Shown here: piece after piece, positions 26,774-33,490 of the stretch | Numbering within the stretch: position 1 is the first letter of the stretch | Layout: each line of letters opens with the position of its first letter | NCBI RefSeq assembly: GCF_004762045.1 | Contig: NZ_SJOM01000007.1 | Span: forward strand, 1,960,683 to 2,024,682 | Length of the DNA: 64,000 nt | Direction: 5' to 3' | Origin: Mycobacterium sp. DL99 | Lineage (GTDB): Bacteria > Actinomycetota > Actinomycetes > Mycobacteriales > Mycobacteriaceae | Notes under the pieces: model-generated | What the model was told of the DNA's origin: nothing | Databases searched by the model: none | What the model saw: the letters and a program-made list of their open reading frames with translations, nothing else | Made by a program: the position numbers and the translations under genes

Positions 26774-27789
26774 TGGACGCTGTCGACGCCGAACTGGTCG
26801 AGATGATGTCGGCGGTCTTCGCCGCACACCGCGAGCAGCACCCAACAGGTGAGGTCACCACCGAGTTGTGGGGCCGGCTGGTCGAACTCGGCCTGGTCCG
26901 GCTGACCGGGTCCGAGGAATCCGGTGGCAGTGGCGCCGGCTGGGCCGAGGCCGGGGAGCTGCTGCGCGCCGCCGCCTGGCACGGAGTGAGAATCCCTCTG
27001 GCCGAACATGATCTGCTGGCCTGCTGGTTGTTGGAGACGGCGGGGTTGGGGGTCGATGACGCGCGACGCACCGCTTGTCTGCTCGACGACGACGGTGTCG
27101 CGCGTGGCGTGCCATGGGCGGCCGGCTCGGAGCGGGTGGTCCTGCTCTGGCGCGACGGCACCGGTTACCTCGTGGCCGATGTGGACACCGCGTCGCTGTC
27201 GATCACCGCAGGGCGCAACAATGCGGGGGAGCCGCGCGACGTTGTCCGCGCGGACCTCGCGTCTTTGACCGGAAACCCGGTGCCCGACAACGTGGTCGAA
27301 CAGTTCAGGCGGCGGGCCGCCCTGGTGCGCGCCGTTCAGGTGTGCGCCGCGCTGGACCGGATCCTGGCGCTGTCGGTGGCACACACCGGCGAACGCACCC
27401 AGTTCGGCCGGCCGCTGGCCAAGTTTCAGGCCGTGCAGAATCTGGTGGCCGACATCGCCGCCGAGTCTGCGCTGGCCAGGGCGGCCACCGACGGTGCACT
27501 GGCCGAGGCTCTGCGATCGGACTGGTCCTCGGCGCACCTCGATTTCTTTGTCGCCGTGGCACGTTCGTGCGTCGGGCACGCCACCTCGGTGGTGGTGCGC
27601 AACGCCCACCAGGTGCATGGTGCGATCGGCACCACCCTTGAGCACCGGTTGCACGAGTTCACCATGCCCGCGTTGTCCTGGCGTTCGGAGTACGGCTCGG
27701 TTGCGCACTGGGATCAGGTCCTCACCGAATACGCCATCGCTGCCGGCTCGGACGGACTGTGGGACCTGGTCACTGCCGCCGATGTCTGA
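26773..27789 (+). CDS. Acyl-CoA dehydrogenase, partner (beta-type) subunit
   Basis: A 338-residue protein, divergent in its N-terminal half (short, without a clear FAD-binding SEP motif) but with a normal C-terminal helical domain: HTGERTQFGRPLAKFQAVQNLVADI and RNAHQVHGAIGTTLEHRLHEF, where the Glu in LEHRLHEF is placed like the catalytic base of FadE-type subunits. GTG at 26773 overlaps the previous stop by one base. Together they likely form a heterotetramer that dehydrogenates a CoA thioester. The 96-base gap to the HTH-cupin gene contains that gene's operator. Confidence 0.82.
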   Translation: MDAVDAELVEMMSAVFAAHREQHPTGEVTTELWGRLVELGLVRLTGSEESGGSGAGWAEAGELLRAAAWHGVRIPLAEHDLLACWLLETAGLGVDDARRTACLLDDDGVARGVPWAAGSERVVLLWRDGTGYLVADVDTASLSITAGRNNAGEPRDVVRADLASLTGNPVPDNVVEQFRRRAALVRAVQVCAALDRILALSVAHTGERTQFGRPLAKFQAVQNLVADIAAESALARAATDGALAEALRSDWSSAHLDFFVAVARSCVGHATSVVVRNAHQVHGAIGTTLEHRLHEFTMPALSWRSEYGSVAHWDQVLTEYAIAAGSDGLWDLVTAADV

Positions 27790-27825
27790 GCGGCTCGCCG
27801 TCGAGGATTCGGAATGTCGACGATA

Positions 27826-27843
27826 TGACACTTGCTGTCCTAT
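27826..27843. promoter_or_regulatory. Operator 1 of the HTH-cupin regulon (before the regulator gene)
   Basis: TGACAC-TTG-CTGTCCTAT (27826-27843), with one mismatch from the perfect arm GTGTC. It lies between TCGACG (27817-27822) and TATGGG (27841-27846), 18 bases apart, which could be -35 and -10 elements. It is 43 bases upstream of the regulator start, so autorepression is likely. The same site recurs at 28789, 29801 and 29886. Confidence 0.7.
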
Positions 27844-27885
27844 GGGACCATGTATGCGGAGCGTGCGTTGTGATCAGGAGGTGTC

Positions 27886-28413
27886 ATGAGTGCTCTGTTG
27901 CGTGCTGTGCGTCAACAGCGGGGCATGACCCTTGAGGAGCTCGCCGAAGCGACCGGATTGACCAAGAGTTACCTGTCCAAGGTCGAACGTCAGCGTTCCA
28001 CGCCGTCGATCGCGGTGGCGATGAAGCTGGCGCGTGCGCTCGAGGTCGATGTCGCACAATTGTTTTCCGAGGATCCAGCGGTCACGACGTTGTCGATTGA
28101 CCGCGCGGGCGAGCGCGGCAACAACCGCTATCAAGCCGTGGCGGCGGGGATGCTCGGGAAGTCGATGTCGCCGTTCATCGTTCGGCCGACCCTCAAGTTC
28201 GCCGAGCATCCGCATCCGGAGCACGCCGGGCAGGAGTTGGTGTTCGTCCATGCGGGCGTGGTGGAGCTGCGCTACCAGGATGATCTGGTCACCCTGGAGA
28301 CCGGAGATTGCGCGTATTTCGACGCCTCGTTGCCGCACCAGCTGCGGCAGCGGGGGAGTACGCCCAGTGAGGTTCTGGTGATCACCCACACCGAGTACGG
28401 CCGCAATCGTTGA
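27886..28413 (+). CDS. HTH (XRE)-cupin transcriptional regulator
   Basis: A 175-residue regulator. Residues 4-60 are an XRE/lambda-repressor HTH (LLRAVRQQRGMTLEELAEAT, GLTKSYLSKVERQRSTPSIA). Residues 95-168 are a small cupin (EHPHPEHAGQELVFVHAGVV, then LETGDCAYFDASLPHQLRQR) with His/Glu residues that could bind a metal or small ligand. HTH-cupin proteins usually repress nearby catabolic genes and respond to a pathway compound. It has a strong ribosome site (CAGGAG) before ATG 27886. The shared palindrome before this gene and three neighbouring units makes it the probable local repressor. Ligand unknown. Confidence 0.9.
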   Translation: MSALLRAVRQQRGMTLEELAEATGLTKSYLSKVERQRSTPSIAVAMKLARALEVDVAQLFSEDPAVTTLSIDRAGERGNNRYQAVAAGMLGKSMSPFIVRPTLKFAEHPHPEHAGQELVFVHAGVVELRYQDDLVTLETGDCAYFDASLPHQLRQRGSTPSEVLVITHTEYGRNR

Positions 28414-28439
28414 CTTGCGCTCCTGTGCCCCACGGGCCG

Positions 28440-28739
28440 TCAGCATTTCAGGTTCACGTGCACTGTGGGGATGGGTTCGAAATCCGGTAGGCCGTGAATG
28501 GTGACGGTCTTCGCTTGCGGGCGCACGACGACCGTGTGGACATTGGTCACCGTGCACTGACTGAGCGGACCGCTGCCGACTTTGTTGATGATCACCCGTT
28601 TGCCGTCGGCTTGTAGGCGCGCGATGGTTTCTGCTGCCGACGGGCCGGTGGGGGCCGCCGCGGCAACTGCGGCTCCCGCGGTGAGCCAGCTGATGACGGC
28701 GCCAATAGAAAACGCCGTGGACATTGCGATGTGCTTCAT
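28440..28739 (-). CDS. Small secreted protein of unknown function
   Basis: A 99-residue exported protein. The signal peptide is MKHIAMSTAFSIGAVISWLT followed by AGAAVAAAAP, with probable cleavage after an Ala-x-Ala near residues 27-30. The mature part of about 70 residues contains two cysteines (LSQCTVTNVH and the C-terminal VNLKC) that could form a disulfide. It resembles the small Mycobacterium secreted proteins with the pattern 'vivnk.G..pL..C.v..v..'. ATG at 28739 has the ribosome site AAGGAGTGAGAAG. Its promoter overlaps operator 2, so it is part of the HTH-cupin regulon. Function unknown. Confidence 0.75.
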   Translation of the reverse strand: MKHIAMSTAFSIGAVISWLTAGAAVAAAAPTGPSAAETIARLQADGKRVIINKVGSGPLSQCTVTNVHTVVVRPQAKTVTIHGLPDFEPIPTVHVNLKC

Positions 28740-28782
28740 GGCTTCTCACTCCTTCTTCGATGATTCGATCAGTGCACCTCCA

Positions 28783-28803
28783 ATCCTATGACACAAAGTG
28801 TCC
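28783..28803. promoter_or_regulatory. Operator 2 of the HTH-cupin regulon, with -10 element of the secreted-protein gene
   Basis: TGACAC-AAA-GTGTCC (28789-28803) is a perfect 5-bp-arm palindrome. On the minus strand it is followed directly by TAGGAT (28788-28783), a good -10 hexamer, 44 bases from the start codon. A TTTCCA sequence 18 bases upstream could be the -35. The operator thus fills the promoter spacer. Confidence 0.75.
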
Positions 28804-28839
28804 TAATGGAAACCTAATTAGCGCGGGCTCGAGCCTTCC

Positions 28840-29778
28840 CTAGGTCGACGTCCTCGACTGCGCGCCGGCGACGTTGCGTCGGTACCAGGGTTGGCCGTGC
28901 CAGCGCTGGTAGTGCCAGACTGCGCCGGGTAGGAGGCCCCGCTTGTGCAGCCAGTAGCCGGCGGGGGCGTGGAGCTCGGCGTCCTGCCGGCCGGTGGTGA
29001 TTTCGCCGAGCACCACGCCCTCTCCTTCGTCTGCACGCCGCTCGGCGACGATCTCGCCGGATGCGGTGGTGATCATGGTTGCGCCTTCAAACCGGCCGCG
29101 ATATTCCATCGGCAGCCAGGGCATCGCGCAACGGAGATCGCCTGCGTGGCCGGCGTGGACGCACGGGGCGCCCACGTACCTGGAGAACGAGGCTGCCGCG
29201 GTGTGCGCGTTAATCCGGTTGTTGTGTTCGAGGCGGTCGAACAGGGCGTGCGGCCGCCACCGGGGAATCGACCACCACCCCGATCCGGCCATCACCAAAT
29301 CGACGCGACCTCGTAGTCGTCGGACGGTCTGCGTGCGCATCAGTTCCCAGCACACCGCGGCTCCGACCTGGTAGTCGCCGGCGGCGATGACTCCGTCGTC
29401 GCCGCCTCCCACGTAGAAAGCGTTCTCCCACATGGTGGGGAGATCCTTGTCGTGCCGTCCGATCACTCCGTTCGGGTCGGCGAGCAGGTAGGCGTTGCGC
29501 ACGTGTCCGTCGGGATCGCGGCACAGGAACGAACCGCCGACAAGGGCGGCGTGTCGACGGGCGAGTGTTGTGAGGAGTTCTGTCGCGGGACCGTCGGGAG
29601 GCAGCGCCGCCGCGGCCAGCGAGTCCGCGAATCCGATTCCGGTGGAGAAGAACTCCGGCAACGCGATGATGCGCGCACCCGCATGTCCTGCCTCATCGCC
29701 GAGCCGTTCGCAGGCCGCGAGGTTGGTTGGAACATCGGCGAATGCCGCGTCCAGTTGGATGGCAGCTGCCAGAACCAT
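28840..29778 (-). CDS. Nitrilase-superfamily carbon-nitrogen hydrolase
   Basis: A 312-residue nitrilase-fold amidohydrolase. The catalytic triad is present: Glu42 in ALPEFFSTG, Lys111 in GRHDKDLPT, and Cys143 in GAAVCWELMRTQTV. This fits amidase/carbamoylase branches rather than true nitrilases, but the substrate is not known. ATG at 29778 follows AGGAAGGG and gives MVLAAAIQLD; the upstream ATG at 29805 is less likely. It has its own operator 22 bases upstream and lies between the secreted-protein gene and the divergent aldolase operon. It probably releases ammonia or an amine from a substrate of the local pathway. Confidence 0.88.
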   Translation of the reverse strand: MVLAAAIQLDAAFADVPTNLAACERLGDEAGHAGARIIALPEFFSTGIGFADSLAAAALPPDGPATELLTTLARRHAALVGGSFLCRDPDGHVRNAYLLADPNGVIGRHDKDLPTMWENAFYVGGGDDGVIAAGDYQVGAAVCWELMRTQTVRRLRGRVDLVMAGSGWWSIPRWRPHALFDRLEHNNRINAHTAAASFSRYVGAPCVHAGHAGDLRCAMPWLPMEYRGRFEGATMITTASGEIVAERRADEGEGVVLGEITTGRQDAELHAPAGYWLHKRGLLPGAVWHYQRWHGQPWYRRNVAGAQSRTST

Positions 29779-29800
29779 GATCGAGCCCTTCCTGATGGTG

Positions 29801-29813
29801 GACACCGAGTGTC
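29801..29813. promoter_or_regulatory. Operator 4 of the HTH-cupin regulon (before the nitrilase gene)
   Basis: GACAC-CGA-GTGTC, a perfect palindrome. Read on the minus strand it is ATGACAC-TCG-GTGTCC, the same consensus as the other three sites. It lies 23-35 bases upstream of the nitrilase ATG, around or just after the expected transcription start, a typical repressor position. Confidence 0.72.
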
Positions 29814-29876
29814 ATTCGGTAGAGAGCGTAGCGCGCACCGCAAGACGCCGGTTCTCACACGATCGGCTCACCTATG

Positions 29877-29906
29877 TTGACGAAAGGACACAATGTGTCC
29901 TATAGT
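29877..29906 (+). promoter_or_regulatory. Sigma-A-type promoter with operator 3 in its spacer (aldolase operon)
   Basis: -35 TTGACG (29877-29882) and -10 TATAGT (29901-29906) are 18 bases apart. The spacer holds GGACACAATGTGTCC (29886-29900), a 15-bp palindrome with arms of 7. Binding there would block RNA polymerase. The aldolase start is at 29951. Confidence 0.8.
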
Positions 29907-29950
29907 TCGAGTTGTGTCGCCGACCCCTCAACACGGAAAGGTGGGCCGAG

Positions 29951-30736
29951 ATGACCACCACGCTTGGTGATTCGAAGCAGGTTCTGATGCAGCGTGCCCT
30001 GGATGGGCTGTCTGTCCACATCGAGGAGTCCACGCTGACGACGCGGCAGAAGTTGGCCCTGACGTGCCGGGCGCTGTTCGATGCGGGCCACGACTCGGGT
30101 CTGGCGGGCCAGATCACCGCGCGGGCCGAGAAGCCGGGTACGTACTACACCCAACGGCTCGGGTTGGGCTTTGACGAGATCACCGAAGGCAATCTGCTGC
30201 TCGTCGACGAGGACCTCAATGTCCTCGAAGGCGGGGGAATGGCAAACCCCGCCAATCGATTCCATAGTTGGATCTATCGAGCGCGCCCCGACGTGCAGTG
30301 CATCGTGCACACTCACCCCTTCCACGTAGCGGCGCTTTCGATGCTGGAAGTTCCGTTGCAGGTGTCGCAGATGGACATCGCGCCGTTGTATGACGACTGC
30401 GCCTTCCTGGCCGACTGGCCGGGCGTTCCGGTCGGCAACGAGGAGGGCGAGATCATCAGTGCCGCGCTGGGGGACAAGAAGGCCATCCTGCTGGCCCACC
30501 ATGGCCACGTGATCGCCGGAGCCAGCATCGAGGAGTCGTGCTCGTTGGCGATGCTGATCGAACGCGGCGCCGAACTGCAACTGGCCGCCATGGCGGCGGG
30601 AACGATCGCCGAACTGCCTCCGCGACTGGCGCGCGAGGCCCATGACTGGACGTTGCGGCCCAAACGCAGCCAGGCCAACTTCGCCTACTACGCCCGGCGT
30701 GCGCTTCGTAACCATCCCGATGCCCTGACCAGCTGA
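29951..30736 (+). CDS. Class II aldolase/adducin family protein
   Basis: A 261-residue zinc aldolase of the L-fuculose-phosphate aldolase/adducin fold. The metal motif VHTHPFHVA gives His120 and His122, a further His is in LLAHHGHVIAG (about 184), and the glycine-rich phosphate/substrate loop is AGQITARAEKPGTYY near residues 52-66. The loop lacks a classical phosphate-binding SGN, so the substrate may be non-phosphorylated, as in decarboxylase or keto-acid aldolase members. It is first in the operon with the DapA-like lyase and a membrane protein, behind a promoter with operator 3. Reaction unknown. Confidence 0.87.
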   Translation: MTTTLGDSKQVLMQRALDGLSVHIEESTLTTRQKLALTCRALFDAGHDSGLAGQITARAEKPGTYYTQRLGLGFDEITEGNLLLVDEDLNVLEGGGMANPANRFHSWIYRARPDVQCIVHTHPFHVAALSMLEVPLQVSQMDIAPLYDDCAFLADWPGVPVGNEEGEIISAALGDKKAILLAHHGHVIAGASIEESCSLAMLIERGAELQLAAMAAGTIAELPPRLAREAHDWTLRPKRSQANFAYYARRALRNHPDALTS

Positions 30737-30783
30737 CCTCTCGAACCGGCCCCCAATCCGCACCGAAAGAAGGACAACGAAAC

Positions 30784-31668
30784 ATGCCGTCCAACACTGA
30801 GATCCACGGAATTCTCGCCTATCCGGTGACACCCTTCACCGAAGACCACCAGATCGACACGGGCAAGCTTGCCGCCCTGGTCGACCGGTTGGTGAGCGGC
30901 GGTGCGCACGGGATCGTCCCGCTCGGCAGTACCGGTGAGTCGGCCTATCTCACCGAGGCCGAGTTCGACGCCGTCATCGACACCACGATCGGCGTGGTCG
31001 ACCGTCGGGTGCCCGTCATCATCGGCGCGTCAGACCTGACCACTGCCAACACCATTCGCCGGGCGCAGTACGCCGAGCGGTCCGGCGCGGATGCGGTGAT
31101 GGTGCTGCCCATCTCCTACTGGAAACTTTCCGAACGGGAGATCGTCCAGCACTACGCGGCGATCGGCGCCGCGATCGGCATTCCGATCATGGTGTACAAC
31201 AATCCGGCTACCAGTGGCATCGACATGCGGCCCGAACTGCTGGTTCAGATGTTCGAGGACATCGACAACGTCACCATGGTCAAGGAATCCACCGGCGACA
31301 TCACCCGCATGGAGCGCCTGTCCGCGCTCACCGACGGCCGGCTGCCGTTCTACAACGGCAGTAACCCCATGATTCTCAAGGCCTTCAAGGCAGGGGCCAA
31401 GGGCTGGTGCACCGCGGCGCCGAACCTGTTGCCGCGGCCGTGCCTGGATCTGTACGCAGCGGCACAGGTCGGAGACTGGACGAAGGCCGAGGCCATCTAC
31501 ACCGAAGTCAAGCCCTTCCTGGAGTTCATCGTGGCCGGCGGCCTGCCCACGACGATCAAGGGTGGACTTGAGCTGCTCGGCCAGGGTGTCGGGGTGCCGC
31601 GGCTCCCGTTGCTTCCCCTCGACGATAGCGGCCGCGAGGAGCTGCGCCGGCTCCTCGCCGTGTCCTGA
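30784..31668 (+). CDS. Dihydrodipicolinate synthase (DapA/NanA) family lyase
   Basis: A 294-residue TIM-barrel class I aldolase. Family motifs: LGSTGESAYLT (carboxylate-binding GSTGE, residues 48-53), MVYNNPATSG with Tyr138, and MVKESTGDI with the Schiff-base Lys167. The true lysine-pathway DapA normally sits with dapB or elsewhere; the catabolic context and the downstream differences (GSNPMILKAFKAGAKGWCTA) suggest a pyruvate-type lyase/dehydratase acting on a keto-acid. It follows the class II aldolase by 47 bases with an AGAAAGGA-type ribosome site and is followed by the membrane protein gene after 10 bases. Confidence 0.87.
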   Translation: MPSNTEIHGILAYPVTPFTEDHQIDTGKLAALVDRLVSGGAHGIVPLGSTGESAYLTEAEFDAVIDTTIGVVDRRVPVIIGASDLTTANTIRRAQYAERSGADAVMVLPISYWKLSEREIVQHYAAIGAAIGIPIMVYNNPATSGIDMRPELLVQMFEDIDNVTMVKESTGDITRMERLSALTDGRLPFYNGSNPMILKAFKAGAKGWCTAAPNLLPRPCLDLYAAAQVGDWTKAEAIYTEVKPFLEFIVAGGLPTTIKGGLELLGQGVGVPRLPLLPLDDSGREELRRLLAVS

Positions 31669-31678
31669 GGGAGACGAG

Positions 31679-32119
31679 ATGGATTGCAACACGCAGGTTC
31701 TGGAAACCGCCACCGCGACGACGTTGCTCGCGGCCGGGTTGATCTTCCTGCTGGCTCTGGCGCTCGGAGTGTGGAAATACCGGCAGATGGTCACCTCCGA
31801 ACACCATGTCGCGCATCCTTATGTCGACATCGCTCACCGCGCATCGTTGCTCTACGCGTTCGCCACGTTGCTGACGGCCGTGTTCGTCGAGCTCAGTGCC
31901 TGGCCGAGCTGGGTCAATCTGACCGCGGCGTTGGTCCTGGTGTTCTTCTTCCTGGCGGCGATCCTGAGCTACATAGTCCACGGCGCCCGGCGGGATACCG
32001 CCAATCAATTCGAATTCCCGAGTCCGGGGCTGCACATCTCGATGGCGCTGCTCATCGCGGCGGAAATCGGCGGATTCGCGGTTCTGCTCGTCGGCTTCGC
32101 GGTCGGGCAGTGGGGCTGA
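31679..32119 (+). CDS. Four-helix membrane protein of unknown function
   Basis: A 146-residue integral membrane protein with four helices: ATTLLAAGLIFLLALALGVW, ASLLYAFATLLTAVFVEL, LTAALVLVFFFLAAILSYIV and HISMALLIAAEIGGFAVLLV. Conserved-looking polar residues are few (HHVAHPYVDIAHRAS in the first loop, rich in His). ATG at 31679 follows GGGAGACGAG. It ends the aldolase operon. It could be a transporter component or a redox/sensor protein, but nothing identifies its role. Confidence 0.72.
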   Translation: MDCNTQVLETATATTLLAAGLIFLLALALGVWKYRQMVTSEHHVAHPYVDIAHRASLLYAFATLLTAVFVELSAWPSWVNLTAALVLVFFFLAAILSYIVHGARRDTANQFEFPSPGLHISMALLIAAEIGGFAVLLVGFAVGQWG

Positions 32120-32149
32120 GCCGCGGTGCGGCTGATCCGTTCGAGGCCC

Positions 32150-32617
32150 TCACCTACCCAACAACTTCCGGGTGCGCGCCGGCGCCGCGACGGGCAGATC
32201 GGCGAGGATGCCGGCGAGGGTGACGCCGTCGAGGCTGGCTCGCCAGGCCTGGTGTGCGTCAGCCATTTTCACGGCCAGGATGCACTCGTGCCGGCACCAG
32301 CTGTCAGGTAGTGCGCCACGGCCCTGCCGGCGGATCTCGCGGCATTCGTACGGCGGGGACGCACCGTCGACGGCCTCGACGATCTGCAGCAGTGTGATAT
32401 CGGCGGGTGCCCGTCCGAGTCGGAAGCCGCCGCGCGGGCCGGTCGTGGCGGCCAGCACACCCGCGCGGGTGAGCGCCTGCAACTGCTTGGCCAGATAAGG
32501 GGCGGGCAGGCCGAAATGCTCCGCGAGGTCGGCGGCCGATGCGGTGGCCCCGGGTTCGAGCTGCGCCAGCGACGTCGCGCAGTGCAGGGCCCACTCGGTG
32601 GCCACGGGGAGTTTCAC
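32150..32617 (-). CDS. Rrf2 family transcriptional regulator
   Basis: A 155-residue Rrf2 regulator. Winged HTH: ASAADLAEHFGLPAPYLAKQ, LQALTRAGVLAATTGPRGGF. A C-terminal region has three cysteines (Cys92, Cys108, Cys112 in YECREI and WCRHECILA), which in this family may hold an Fe-S cluster or sense thiol/nitrosative stress. It is divergent from the NmrA-like oxidoreductase, and a large palindrome lies between them, so it likely controls itself and that gene. Confidence 0.88.
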   Translation of the reverse strand: MKLPVATEWALHCATSLAQLEPGATASAADLAEHFGLPAPYLAKQLQALTRAGVLAATTGPRGGFRLGRAPADITLLQIVEAVDGASPPYECREIRRQGRGALPDSWCRHECILAVKMADAHQAWRASLDGVTLAGILADLPVAAPARTRKLLGR

Positions 32618-32635
32618 GGCCCGTAGTTTATTGCA

Positions 32636-32666
32636 GATATTACGGACCTATATAGTCCGAGATATC
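32636..32666. promoter_or_regulatory. Rrf2 operator candidate (12-bp arms)
   Basis: GATATTACGGAC (32636-32647), 7 bases, GTCCGAGATATC (32655-32666): 10 of 12 positions pair. It is centred in the 72-base divergent region between the Rrf2 and NmrA-like genes and overlaps an AT-rich CTATATA core. This is the expected place and size for an Rrf2 dimer site. Confidence 0.65.
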
Positions 32667-32689
32667 TATCGGCCGGGACGGGAGACCCC

Positions 32690-33445
32690 ATGCGAATCGC
32701 AGTTGCCGGAGCTACGGGAAACATCGGGGCGCGCGTGGTCGCCGCCCTGCAGGGTGCGGGACACGAGGTGATGCCGATCAGCCGCTCGGCCGGGGTGGAT
32801 CTGTCCACCGGGGAGGGGCTCGACGCGGCTCTGGCCGGGGTACAGGCGGTGGTCGACGCGATCAGCGCCCCGCCCGCCGATCGGGACCGCACGGTGGATT
32901 ACCTGGGCACCGCCACCCGCAATCTGTTGGCCGCCGAGGAACGGGCCGGCGTGGGACACCATGTGTTGCTCTCGATCGTGGGGATCCACGACATCGAGGG
33001 CAATGCTCACTACGCCGGAAAACGTGAGCAGGAGAAGCTGATCGAAGGTGGGCCCGTGCCGTGGACGATCGTGCCGGCCACCCAGTTCCACGATTTCGCC
33101 GAGATGGTGGTGAGCTGGACGGCGCACGATGGCCCCGACGGGGTCTCCGCCGATATCGCCCCGCTTCTGGTGCAGCCCATCGATCCCGACGACGTGGCCG
33201 CCGTGCTCGCCGAGGTCGTCGTCGGCAACCCGCAGGGCCGCCATGTCGACGTGGCCGGCCCGCAGACACAGGATCTGGTCGACATGGCCCGGCGGACCCT
33301 GGCGGTGCGCGGCAAGGAGGTGATGCTGGTGCCGACCTGGTCGTCGATCTTCGGCGTGTCGATGTCGGGCAATGCACTGCTGCCCGGCGACGGGGCGCGC
33401 ATCGCGCCCACCACCTTCGAGCAGTGGTTGAGCCGGCAGCGGTAG
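32690..33445 (+). CDS. NmrA-like NAD(P)-binding oxidoreductase
   Basis: A 251-residue atypical SDR. The Rossmann motif is VAGATGNIGARVV (residues 4-16), and there is LLSIVGIHDIEGNAHYAGKREQEKLIE with a YxxxK-like YAGKREQ. The rest resembles NmrA/quinone-oxidoreductase-type epimerase-fold proteins that reduce quinones or sense NADP redox state. Divergent Rrf2 regulator and palindrome suggest redox- or electrophile-dependent induction. Substrate unknown. Confidence 0.82.
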   Translation: MRIAVAGATGNIGARVVAALQGAGHEVMPISRSAGVDLSTGEGLDAALAGVQAVVDAISAPPADRDRTVDYLGTATRNLLAAEERAGVGHHVLLSIVGIHDIEGNAHYAGKREQEKLIEGGPVPWTIVPATQFHDFAEMVVSWTAHDGPDGVSADIAPLLVQPIDPDDVAAVLAEVVVGNPQGRHVDVAGPQTQDLVDMARRTLAVRGKEVMLVPTWSSIFGVSMSGNALLPGDGARIAPTTFEQWLSRQR

Positions 33446-33490
33446 GCCGGGGCCACGCCGGGCCCGGGACTGTCACCGGTCCCTGACATC

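Noticed and set aside
30784..31668. DapA-like gene as the lysine-biosynthesis dapA
   Set aside because: It sits in a regulated catabolic operon with an aldolase and a membrane protein rather than with dap genes; the family is functionally broad.
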